From assembly GCF_949628215.1 (NCBI RefSeq), contig NC_134288.1, positions 11,167,682 through 11,231,681 on the forward strand: DNA of 64,000 nt, written 5' to 3'. Under the pieces are notes generated by a model that did not search any database, was not told the origin of the DNA, and was given only the letters and a program-made list of their open reading frames with translations. The position numbers and the translations under genes are program-made. This DNA comes from Phalacrocorax aristotelis (lineage: Eukaryota; Chordata; Aves; Suliformes; Phalacrocoracidae). Below are positions 28,380 to 53,110 of the stretch, piece by piece. Numbering within the stretch: the stretch's first letter is position 1; every line of letters begins with the position of its first letter.

Positions 28380-28830
28380 ACATTCCTAAAAAAATGAAGT
28401 CTCCCTTTTAACATTAATGAGAGGCTAGTAACATTTTAATCTACATGATGTGTAAGTTTTTAAACCTTAGACTATGAAGGTAAGAGTACCTTCATACGAG
28501 TACCTAAGAGTATCTGATTTAGCTCTTAAATTCACTGGAAGGATGGTCTAGGCCATAAAATTGGCCTGGACTATTATATAGCTTAATTCAAAATTAGCTT
28601 TCTTTTGACCTATATTTGGCTTTGGGACACAGAAAGTTTTGCATTAGCCTTGTAATTGCACAGCTGCCACAGGTAGAAGTGTTCTGACCACTGTATGTTA
28701 TATTTTTTTATTCAAAGAAAGTTTAATGGTATTACTGAAGGAGATTACTTATGGTTTCCTTGTCCGCCCAGGATTTGAACCCCATCTCCCATTAAACGAG
28801 ATTATGTTAATAAACCACAAATTCTTGAGA
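28380..28830. other. AT-rich block with a tRNA-like B box
   Basis: An AT-rich island about 1 kb upstream of the EEF1A2 promoter. On the minus strand it has a B-box-like GGTTCAAATCC (plus strand 28771-28781), but the T stem pairs poorly and no acceptor stem is evident, so it is not an intact tRNA. An ancient SINE or a conserved element is possible. Confidence 0.35.
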
Positions 28831-29159
28831 AGCCAACATATGTGTTGCAGGTGCAGAAATCTGTTTTCCTCTATTTGTCCCTTGCTTTGCTGTTTGCTCC
28901 TGGGCTAACGCATTTCCACCGAGGCAGAAATGTGGGTCAGTGCCTGCAGGGCTCTGTCCAGGGATGCTTTTGCCCAGCATGCCATGCAGGGACGCCTCTC
29001 CTCCAAGCACATGTGGGAAAACAGCCCTTCTGCGCCACTGGCCCCACTAGGGGCAGAGCAGGGCCTGTGGCACTCGGTGGCCTGGGGCCCCTGTCCCATT
29101 CCAGCCCTGTCCCTTCACCCGCAAGCTGCCAAGGGGGACCCATAGCAGTCCAAGCCCTG

Positions 29160-29740
29160 CTTGACCTTCATCTACCCTACTGCCCCTGGACCAGGATTTC
29201 CATCATTTACCCTCTCTTCCAAAAAGCCCTTCCTTCCATCTTCCTCTATCCCTCCATTTTCCTCCCACACCTCTATCTCCAATCTCTCCTTCTTTCCATC
29301 CCTTCATCTCCCTTTGATGTGTTCATCTTCCATCCCTACATCTTTCCTATCTCTCCATCTTTTATCCCTCCAGCTTCCTCCCATCTCTCTGTCTTCCACC
29401 CTGCTGTCTCCCTCCAACCTATGCCCTTCCATCCTTCCATTTCCCCATCCCTCCATCTCTCACCCCTCCATCTCTCCCCACCTCTCCATTTCTCCCATCC
29501 CTCTGTTTCTCCCATCCCTCCATCTTCCTCCCATCCCTTTATCACCCATCCTTCCACCTCCTTCCCTCCATCCTTCCATCTTCCGTCCCTCTGTTTCCCC
29601 CATCCTTCCACCTTCCCTCCCTCCCAGCCCCGTCCCCCATCTCTGTCCCCCCCGCGCCTCGCCCTTCTCTCACCCTCCTCCTCCTCCTCCTCCACAGCCT
29701 CCTCCTCCTCCTCCTCCCCCCGGCGCGCCTCCTCCTCCCC
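29160..29740. repeat. Polypyrimidine tract with CCATC-rich minisatellite and CTC runs
   Basis: Nearly 600 bases in which the plus strand is overwhelmingly C and T. The first 470 bases are irregular copies of units such as CCCTCCATCTTCCTCCCATC. The last part contains CTC trinucleotide runs at about 29673-29693 and 29698-29717. It ends about 80 bases before the EEF1A2 first exon. The long frames open on both strands are a by-product of the composition. Confidence 0.85.
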
Positions 29741-30320
29741 CGCCCGGTACCGCATTGCCGTAGTGCGGGGGGGTCGCTGCATTGCGCTGCCGCCGTCAAT
29801 AGGTGGGCCCCTCCCGGGGAGATAAAGCCGCCGGAGCCCAAGCTGGCAGCCTCTGCCGCCCCGACCGCCGCTCCGGTAAGAGCTCCGGGACCCCCCCGCG
29901 CCGCGCCGGGACCGGGCCGCTCCGCAGCGGGGGGGACCGGGCTTGGGGGGGGGGGGTCCTGCTTCAGGGACTGCGGGGGTTCAGTGCACACGCCACCCCC
30001 GTGTGCATGGGGTGCTGCCGGGCCCGGGGGTGGGGGGGTACCCCCGGTGGGGGGGAAGAGGATAGGGCAGGGCCATACCTTCATCCTGCAGGTGCCTCTT
30101 CCCGCAGGTGGGAAATAACCCGCCTCCCCCCCAGCCTTCAGCGCCTTGGGGGAAAATCAAATAAAATAAACCTCCAGTTCCCCGAGCGGCCCCGCATCTC
30201 CCACCCTGGGTGCTGGGGGTGCGCAGGGGGGAGCGGGACCCGCGCCCAGGGCTGGGCGCTGCCGGGGACCCGACCTCAGCGGAGCTGCAAAATGGCCAGA
30301 TCCAGGCTGGAGCTGTTCAA
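29690..30320 (+). promoter_or_regulatory. EEF1A2 CpG-rich promoter and non-coding exon 1
   Basis: GC-rich block with a GGGCCCCTCCCGGGGAGATAAAGCC core; the GATAAAG may act as a weak TATA. A donor CCG/GTAAGA at 29875/29876 ends a likely non-coding exon 1 that starts near 29840-29850. It splices to the acceptor CCCCTGCAG before 31251, giving the 5' leader of EEF1A2, the arrangement known for this gene. The transcription start is inferred. A 13-base G run lies at about 29944-29956 in intron 1. Confidence 0.65.
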
Positions 30321-30439
30321 GGGCGGGGGAGGGACGGGGCAGCCAGGGCTCCCGCTGCCCAGGGAGGCTTCTCGCAGGGGATATTATTGCCCGCATGGCT
30401 GAATTGCTATTAGAGCAGCAAACTCCTGACCTCCTTTAC

Positions 30440-30600
30440 TTTTATGGGCAGATTCATAAAATTGGATTTTATTAGACGTCAAATTAAAGCTCCTAATTGT
30501 GCTGGGTTTGTGTAGCAGCTGCAGAGCCATGGTAACGCTGGGAGATGCCAGAACAGCTCCCCGGATATATTGATTTGCGTTTTTAGCCTCCTCCCTCTGT
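30440..30600. promoter_or_regulatory. Candidate intronic regulatory element with X-box-like and CRE-like motifs
   Basis: In EEF1A2 intron 1, an AT-richer stretch within GC-rich surroundings carries AGACGTCAAA (CRE-like) near 30473 and CCATGGTAAC (about 30527-30536), which resembles one side of an RFX X-box. Motif matches alone do not show function. Confidence 0.35.
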
Positions 30601-31320
30601 TTCATCCATATCCATGGCAGAAAAATATAATAAACTCCCCCACTGCAGGCTTAGCCTACTCCACCAAGCTTTCGGCAGCCCCACGATTTGCAGCCCTGCT
30701 CAGGGGAGCAGGCGAGGGCTATTTTTGTCTGTCCCATTTTGCGGACACCATATTGTCACCCGAACCGTGCACAGCTTGGGAGCAGCGAGGGCAGCCTGTG
30801 GGGACAGGCACCCATGGCTCCTCCCAGGGCACCCACAACATGGAGGAGATGCCCTCAGGTTTGGAAAGACCGAGAAGGCACCAGTAACAGTCCTGAGCCG
30901 GAGGAAGGCTTTCTGGGGAGGGAGGGCACCTTTGAGGCACTGATGACGTAGCCCTGGGAACTGGGGGTCTCCAGGAGGGTGGTGGAGGGCAAGACACTTA
31001 AAAACGTGGCATCTTGCTGAGACTTGGAGGCTGTACGCGGCGACCAGAAATAGCCTGGCTGGTCTTCTCCAGGGGCGGGCTGGCTCCATCCCAGCGCAAA
31101 CAGGGCTGCCAGACGAGGCCGGGCACCCCCGGCTGGGATGAGGTGCATGGTCCAGCTGGAAGGTGGGGTGAGGGGAAGAGAGCCATCCCCGATGGGCTGG
31201 GAGGGTGCTGTCACAGGGGTCTTTTGATGTGACTGCCTCTTCCCCTGCAGCCTCCCCAGAAAGGCAGCTGCGTTCCCACAGCCCTCCCTGCCACCACCTG
31301 CCCCGGCCAGCCCCACGTAG

Positions 31321-44492
<13,172 letters not shown>

Positions 44493-44692
44493 ATTGTGGG
44501 CTCCCAGTGCATCGCGCAGAAACCATCCCTGACACCAGGACGCTGCCACCGTCTCCCCCGGGCGCATGTGTGCACATCAGCTTGTAAGAGTTTATATGTC
44601 AACGACTGGATGCTCACCATTAAGGTCCAGTGGAAATTCTTTAAAAGGAAAAGCATGTTCCAGCGTTTGTGAGGCTTCATGTTAATTTTACC

Positions 44693-44698
44693 AATAAA
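44693..44698 (+). terminator. EEF1A2 polyadenylation signal
   Basis: AATAAA about 200 bases after the stop codon; cleavage would fall near 44715-44725. It is followed by an A-rich tract from about 44720. Confidence 0.85.
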
Positions 44699-44719
44699 AC
44701 TGGTACAACATCCACAGTG

Positions 44720-44782
44720 GAAAAAAAAACCCAAACAAAAAAAAAAACACAAAAAAAACAAAACAAACCAACCAACCCAAAA
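44720..44782. repeat. A-rich low-complexity tract at the EEF1A2 3' end
   Basis: Long A runs broken by C and CAACC units, immediately at the expected cleavage site of EEF1A2. It can mimic a poly(A) tail in sequencing libraries. Confidence 0.85.
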
Positions 44783-47700
44783 GGTGTGGAGCTCTGTGTG
44801 TGCATCTGTCATTGGGATGGGCTGGTTTTGATGGGTTTCCTGTAGTCCTACTTAGAGCAGATGGTGGGGATGGGCACAGGCAGGGCCAGGATGGAAATTT
44901 GGAGGAACGAAGAGAGCTTGGCACCAATATTCAGGGTGTCACCCAGCACCCTGCCCTTCCCCAGCTCTTGCCCCTCGATCGATTGTGGTGTCCGGTCTGA
45001 TTCCCCCAGCCTAAAGCAGGGGCTGCTCTTACAGCAGCCTGGGTTTTGATATTGTCCTTAACCTGCTCAGTCTTCTAATATCAATTATGAGGGTCTTTAT
45101 TATATTTTTTCCATGCAAAATAAGCTTAAGTTAATCCCCTAAAGTTATGCCATTTAAAGAGAGAAAATACCATACCCCATGCCTCCTTGAAGGGCTGGCA
45201 GCATCACTTTTATTCAATACCCATCATTTTGGGAGAAGTGGCCAAGGCTGCCGTCTCTCTACACACCTTGCCTCACACACATGGATCCTCCAGCCCTTTC
45301 CAAACAATGTGACAGGAACCAACTCCCTGACTGAAGCCATGTGCTGGAGCCCAGACGTCACTCAGAAGTCCCAAGAAGCCCCAAAACTCATGATCTTCAC
45401 CCAGGATGGTGTCTTGGCTCCCATAGCAAACTTGCAGCCCTGCGCCTCTCCCCACTCCAGCCAGTGTCATCTGTCCCAGTCCAAAGGGTTGTGTTTGCTG
45501 AGTGTTTAGGACTGACCAAAATGCAACTGCCAGGTGCTCTGAGGAGGAAAGGGTGGGAGAACTGAGCGCGGGGAGGAGCGGGAGGTGGTATGGCAGGGCA
45601 GGGAGGTGGAGGGAGGACGTGTCAGGGTGCTTCTGGGACATTTCCAAGGGACATTTCCTCCCTGGAGGTGGGGTTAGCAGTCTGCTGGGGCATCCTGAGG
45701 TTGTCTGTGCTCATGACTCGGCTTTTAGGAGAAGTCACAGCGCTGGGAGTGCATGCCACCAAGTGAGGTGCTTCCCAGGAGAGTCCCAGAGGCACAAGCA
45801 TCATTACTGTTTGTGTTACAGGAGCCCTTAATGATGCTAATTAACATCTGATGCTCTGCAGCACTAATTGCCCCCAGGCAGAGCCTCAAGGAGCTGACAC
45901 CAAGCTGAATTACAGAGCGCTGCATGAAGCCACTGCTGCCTGCTCCCCTAACACTGTCCCCATCCCATGCCGCGGTCTGACAGCAGGCAGACACGTACCA
46001 GCTCACTGAACCACCTTCCCCAAGACTGGGTGCACAGGCCACCAAGGCTCCTCATCCATCTTCACACCCACAGCAGCCACCAGCTTCATCCACAGAAATC
46101 GATTTGATGCAGCATTTGGGCTCTATGAAGTGCTGTGTCCTTGGCATGCCACAAATTGGAAGGGGATCTGGGGATCCCTCCAGGCACAGCACAACTGTGG
46201 GAGAAGGCTGTTTTCCCACTGATAATTTAATCTCATCTTCCAGTGCCTCCTGCATTTCCCAGCTCCTGGGGCATGTTGTTGTTGAACCAGAATGGTGGGC
46301 TTGTGCCCCTTCCTGGGTATTTCCAAGCAGGGCAGGAGAACATCACCATGTGCATGTTTTTCCTCCATCCTTAAAAGCAGCAGGAACAGGAACTCCTATG
46401 GGAACATCCCTCCTGTGCTGTGCAGGAGCCTCCAGGTCTCTGGCCCCAATAGAAGCCAGTCCCTGGCACAGCAGGAGTGGGGACAACCTTGTGGTCAGGT
46501 AAGGGACAGAGAACAGCAGGTGCAAATTCTGCACCTGGTCCTCTATAGCTATTTTAAAAGCAAAACCAAGTTTAACAAAACCACGGGTACGTTTCCATAG
46601 AAATTTGCTAGGGGAGCTGTGAAAGATGCTCTGGGAGTGATGCACAAGTGGTGTGGTAATTAATGGTGTAGCTGCAGAAAAGGAAGAATAAAAAACCCAG
46701 AGGAATTAACTCAAACCTGCTCACGGCTCACAGAAGGTCCAAATTTTCAGCCCCATTTTGGTGCGGTTGGTACCCCAGGTAACCTGCAGGATCAGAAAGA
46801 GGAGGCAGGCCCTGAAGTGAGATGGCTGCACCTGCAGCATCCCCCATTTCAGGAGGTTTGGGTCAGGCTCTGTAGAGAGACAGAATTAACAGCATTATTG
46901 TAATTTAGACCCCCTTCAAAGCAAGAGGTTCAAAAAAGAAAATCAAATATGCTGAATTTATGGGGATCTCAAATCAAAATCAAATTAAGCCATGACCTGT
47001 CTCCACCCAAGTCTTGGGTCTGAAGACTCATTGTGGATCTGAGTTTTGGGATTGGTTCAATGACCCACCACGTGAAAATCATTGCCTGACCCTACATGGC
47101 TTGCAGGCACACTGGGGATGATGCTTCCTTTGGGTAGGTGACCCATTTTGGGGTTCTACCAAGATTGTAAGCAGCCCAACATCACCTTGAACTGTGCCAC
47201 AGATGGCTTTCAGCAAATCCTGCAGTGAACTTAAGTTGATTTGAGAGCCATCAACACTGTGAGAAAGCAGGTGGGTGTTGTGTGGCCCATGGCAGGTGAT
47301 ACATACGGCTGTGCTGGTGAGATGCCTTTTTAAAAGACTGACTTCTCTGATTCCTCCCCATCATGGCCAGGTGTGCTGGGACCTCACAACCAAGAACTCA
47401 GAGGCATTTTTTCCTAGCAACCTTCCGGTTTTTGGAGGCGTTTTTCATCACTGCCTTCCCTGCAGACGCCGCGGCGCACTCTTCCCCTCTGTAGCAGTCT
47501 CAGCGATGCCACCTCGTGGAAAGAGGGACAAAGTCCTTCTGGAGCAGTTGCCAAGGAGAGGAAATCCAGCCCCACGTCCCACCACTGCAAAGCCTGGCCC
47601 TGGCAGGCAGTGAGTCCGTGGCTAAACAAAGGATACAGCCTTGGGAATTGCAAAATGCTTATTGCTGTTTCTTTGGAGACCAGAGTTTGCAAATGTGATT

Positions 47701-50700
47701 ATATTACCTGAAATTTAAAGCTTGTGGGGGAAAATTACTAGAGGTTGCAAGAAAGTCAAAGAGCATCAGGGCTGGCTTTCTTTTGAACAGCTGATCAGCT
47801 CTTCAAGAGCGTGTTTGAGAAACTAATGGATCTGGAAGAGGAGGGAAGGAGGGGACAGGGCTGGATGTGGATGAGCATCTGGTTTCCAAAAGGGACATAA
47901 TCTCCAAGATGCAAGTACACCCCATGCACAGCACAGCACTGATGCCTCATTCAGGTCTCCTGATGGGGAGGGGAAGACCCCACAAACAGGACCATCCTCC
48001 AAGGTGTGAGCAGACACCTCTGCCTGGCCCCAACCGGGTGCTGGCTGCTCTAGCGGCACCCACTGGAGAAGGAGGAATGAGTAACTTCTTTCCCACCTCT
48101 ACCCATGGGCCTCGTGGCTGGCTATGTGCTGTTAATAATTTAAAGTAAGTTTCCTTAATCCACCAGAGCTGATTGGCCAACTGAGCACACACTTTGGGCT
48201 CCTCTAAAAAATTTATTAGGCTTTTGCAAGACTGCAAGTAGAATCCATGCAGCAGATGCTGAGCTGGGTGAAATCGAGCTGCCTGCTGCCCTTCTGCACT
48301 TGGAGGCGAGTTAAAGCATCAGCCGCAACCCCTCCTCTGCCTGGGCACATCCCCACAGAAACCCAGCCCAGCACATCCCCAGGCAGGCTGCCGGCCTCTG
48401 GCATGCCGGTGCAGAGCATTATGTGGCAGCTTGGACATGGAAGAAAGCCTATCCAATTAAGCTCCTTCATCTGTCACCAGTCTCCCATTGTGTTTTGCTG
48501 AACCTTAACCCCATGTGGGCAGTGAGGTGCTGCCTGTCTCATGTTGACTCAAAAATCATGATGACATGTGGTGCATTTCAATAGCATTCGAAAACACACC
48601 CCACTGTGGGGGAAGACCAAGGGGAGATCTCCTGACCTTCCATCCCATTTCTGCTTCCTTAGAAGCTGATGCCACCAACTGCCAGGGAGGCCAAGGTGCT
48701 CTTCCAGTCACCTGAACACCAGCATCACCAGGGAACCCAAGTGGGTCCTGCCATCGCCTGCTGGTGACAGAGGTGCTGAACCCTCTGTGGTAGAGGCGGG
48801 AATGATGCAGATGCACCTCAGAGTCCATGACTACATGACCTCGGAAAATTAATTCATCACTGACCAGCATCTTCTCCTGGGAGCTGCATCCCAACAGCAG
48901 CTGCTGCCTTCTCTTTGGCAGTTTTGCACCACATTTCACCTTGCAAAGCTGCAGTGCTGGTGGGTAGCTCTCCATCTGGTATGGTCATAGACCACCGCTG
49001 CTCTGCTCCCCAGCCCATGTTGCCAGGCTCGGCCTCTTTCCCAGAGCAGATCTGTACAGTGGGGAGCACCCAGTTCTGAGCAGAAGGGGTTGGGGCTCCC
49101 ATGCCAGCCTGGGCATTGCCTGGCCCAGGCCAGAAGGAGAGCCGCAGGCAGGAGCTTTGTTCTCCCTGGGCTTTTCATCCTTGGGACTGGCTTTTTGTAG
49201 GGCAAGCTGGTAACACAAAACCCTTGGAGTAAGCCTCCTCGGGAAACAGAGGATGGCCCAGATCTGAAGAGGGTAAAAAAGGCTGATCGGGGCAGAAAAG
49301 AACCTCCCATGCCTGGGTGGGTCTCATCTCTCCATCCTGCTTCCACTGCACCCCCTTCATAAAGTGCATCAGCCACCATTGAACAAATCCTGCCCCAGAG
49401 AGGTGCAAATTCAGGGAGGACAGTAGCAAGCCAGGCCCTCCTCCAGCATTTTGTACCATGTCAAGGACCAAACCTGGGACAGTTTTACTCATTTCCTTTA
49501 ACAATCTCCCGCTGCATCTCCCCATCTGAGATCCACATTTTTGATATGAGTCCGAGGTGTGTTTGCAGCTGGGGAGCGCAAAGCAGCAACTCTGGCCAGG
49601 GCGACACACCGTGCCCCATCCTCCTCTTGGCCTGTGCCTTCACCCCTTCCTTTGCAAAGATATTGCTGATCTGAAGGAGAAACCTGAGCTCCTGGCCAGA
49701 CACCCTCTCCTGCCCACCTGCCTCAGAGTGCTCAGGTATCATTTAGGCACAGCCTGGATGTTTTACGTAGAGATACTGCAGCATCTTCAAATAATTAATT
49801 TCAGCTCTGTTCACAAACAGTTCTTCCATGTGCCAGGCTGCCTGCAAACTTAGGATGGCCTGGTTTTGCCTGGTCTAACTGGTTTCTAATCACCCCTTGT
49901 CTGGCTCTATCTTCATGCTTTATATCTGCTAAATGCTTTTTGCAGTCCAGGCCAGCTGCTGTGAGTGCCTGCCCACCGAGCACTTAGGAGTGATGAGTCT
50001 GGACGTGGCCAACCTTTGGGATGGGGCTGCAAGAAGGTGAAAGAGGGAAGGCTGCTCCCCACATATCACCTCTGTCGGGAGCTGATGGGGGTGACAGCAG
50101 TTAGTTAGCAAAGGCTGCAGGTTTCTGAGCTTGTGTTTTGGTGTGGAATGGGAGTACAGGGGGATTCATTGTCTGTGCCATCTCCTGCCGCTGCTCACAC
50201 ATCAGCATGATGAGAAGATCCTTTCTGATCTCCAAGGACACTATCTCCAAGGACACAGCATGGGCTTCTCCTCCGGCACAGACCTGAAAAACTGTGGTGA
50301 TGGGAGCCTGTGCCAGGCGGGAGGCGACTGTGATTAATGGAGCTGCACTGGCGTCTCAGATGCTCTAAGCGGTTCCCATTAGAGCAATAGCTGGGAGGGA
50401 AGCGTGCAACAGCAGGTCAATATGCTTTGGTGCCTCAGGACATCTCCAGCCATAGATCTCCACAGGGACTGTGGGAAATGTGCAGGAGAGAGGGGACAGG
50501 GAGTGGTGGCTGAGGCTGACCACATCTTCTGGTGGAGGTGGAGCCCCTCTTGTCCGGTGGCCTGGGCAGCTGAGCCTTTGACAGCTTCCTGTCAGGCTAC
50601 AAACACAGCTAATTTTTAAAACCACCCTCCCCTGCTCTGTCAGCTGTCTGCACACACAGGTGAGTACATGGAGATGCTGAATGAGACATTTCTTGGGCAC

Positions 50701-52854
50701 AGCCAGAGCATCCAGATTCCCAGACGATGGGAACATACTTTGGAACAGTGTGCGCAGGACAAAGTTGCAAGAACAAAACAGGGGCTGCATGAAAATAGGG
50801 CTGGAAGTGAGGAAACGTTATCCTGCAGATACAGCATCAGCTTTGCTCAGAGGAACCTGCCCCCTGGGCTCACTCCTGCCTGCCTTGTCAAATACCTGGC
50901 ACTTAGATGTTTGGCAGAGGCTTGCTGCCCCTCCAGTGCTCCCCTCGTGGGGTCCAAAAGGAGCCCACAAAGAAGCAGTTTCATGAGCAGCAGAACCTGG
51001 GGGTCCAGTTCCTGTGGATTTGTTTTTTGAAAAGTCATAGGTAGGTTCTCTGATGTCCAGTACTATTGTGTGCATGCATCACCATCTCCCTCAGTGGGGA
51101 GATTTCAGTGTTTCTGTCCTCTTTCTGTTCACATATTTTCACTTGTAGCAATCTGACATGCCCCCCCCAATGAACTAGGGTAAAAGTTGCCCATAAACTC
51201 TGCAGTTAAAGGAGGAAAGAGAGGCAGATGCACATACACCAGCTTTTCTTAAGAACTCAGGTTAAAGATAAATAAATCATAAACACTTGTCCTTTCATGT
51301 TCTGTTGGTTTCCCAGGTGTCCAGGCTGAAAGATTGAAGCAGGCCTGCAGCAAAAGCTCATGGTGCAGAGAAGCTATGAATTTAGTTACTTCAAGAGTTT
51401 TTCTTTGCATAAAATGCATCATATGCCGTGATAGAGGGAGGAGCATGGAGACACCCAGGTCTGCCTGGCAGGTTCCCAACAGAATACTTGCAGTTTTTAA
51501 CCTGAAATAGATCAAAAGCAACCCTCTTAATTAAAACCAAAACCTAGTCTTCCCTCTAACAGTTTTGAAAAGAAAAAAGTTACATGAAAAACTTGGAAGG
51601 CAGGATTTTTACATTTGGAAGGTTTGTTAATCTTTTCTGGTAATGAAAATAATAAGATTTAAATCTTTTCAGAATTTTAGCAACTAAATTTAGTTGTCTT
51701 GCTTACCAAACCTAGAGATTTTGACATTTCAGCGAGGGGGAAAGTAAAAGAAAGAGTTTGCAGCAGGAAAGAAAAGAAACTCTTCCCCTGTGCAGGTTTG
51801 GAGCTGTTATACCTTTAAAGCCACAGGGGCCATTGCTCCCCATACTGCCCCACTCCTGCTTCCAGGGACCCTCCCAGTCAATGCATTGCACCCCAGTCCC
51901 CTGTTCTTCACCACAGGCTGACCCACCCCTAGCTGCCCTCACCAGCAGCACAGGGTGGGCTTGTCTCCTCTGAAGACCCCCTGTAATGCAGCACAGCTCC
52001 CCAAGTGCTGTAACAGACTAGCAGAGCAAGAATAAACTAACTAATGACTTAATTAATTTCTCCCTCCCCAACACCTCTTACACTATTCCCCAAACCCCTT
52101 TTTATCCCCACAGCAGCCTACCGATGTGGGGTGGAGACAAGGGCCCTCCCCTCCTAACCCAGGACACCTGGGACTATTTGGAGCCTATTTATTTCAGCTG
52201 GCTTCAGGCCCTCCACTCCTCTCTACAGCAGAATAAAGCATGGTAGTCTCCTGTGTTCCTGCACTGTTCATCTCTCAGATAAGATGGATGTGTCAGAGTT
52301 GTTAGCTATTTCAGTATGGGCTTTTTTCTTTCTGTTGACAACCTCCAATCCCTAAATATTCATGCAGGTTTCAATTCAGCTTTGAAGTTGGTGGGAGGCA
52401 GGTGCTTGAATAGAAACAAAACCCCTAATAGGCTTTGTGGGGCTGGGTCTGAGCCAGGATGGGGTTATGGGCCTGGGAGGTGTTTTATTTAGAGCAGCCA
52501 GTCCTGAGCTGGACCCTGAGCTCCTGAGAACTGGCAAGGCTGGAAGATTTCCCACACAAAACTAGGTTAGTTTTATTGTTTAAAGCTGTATGTTGTAAAG
52601 AGTAAAGCACTAGTTTGGAGAAACTGGTAGGGGGCTGCTGATGGGAAGTCTTCTAAGTTAATTCATATCTCTGAGGGCTGACCCCCAAGGAGCTTGTGGT
52701 GGGAGGAGATCCCGGAGCAGCCTTGTCTTGGGGAATGAGGCCTAAAAGTACAGAGGTGACACCAGTTTGAGTTGTGTGGCTTTGGGCTTTGTGGGTACAG
52801 GAGGAGGCAGCAAACCAAGGAGGTCAGGAGGAAGAACATGAGTGCTGGGAGGCA

Positions 52855-53110
52855 TGAGGAATGACTAAGAGAGCTAAATTTACAGAGTCTGGGAAAAGGA
52901 AGGCTCAGGGGCAACGTGGTCACAGGCTAAAAATACCTTCAAGGTAACAATATAAATGAAGAAAGGGAATAGTGTGTGGCCTCAAAGGAGGCTAGGGCAA
53001 GAGCTGGAGGCTAACGAAGGAAGTGCAGAGTAGAGATGGGGAGGGAGACCTCATCGGTGGGGAATTTGCCTGGGGAAGGGTCTGTGGGGGGCTGAGCAGG
53101 ACAGCAGCAG
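52855..53110 (+). repeat. Old CR1-like LINE relic
   Basis: The segment GGAAAAGGAAGGCTCAGGGGCAAC near 52892 and the following AAAATACCTTCAAGG resemble a diverged form of the CR1 region that reads GAGAAGAGAAGGCTGAGGGG in young copies. The block after 52980 (AGGGCAAGAGCTGGAGGC) fits the same consensus style. It is strongly mutated, so the call is tentative. Confidence 0.45.

Noticed and set aside
28750-28830. A tRNA gene on the minus strand
   Set aside because: Only a B-box-like word is present; the stems do not pair.
28842-29825. Plus-strand open frame of 327 codons
   Set aside because: Most of it lies in the polypyrimidine tract and reads as low-complexity Ser/Pro/Leu repeats.
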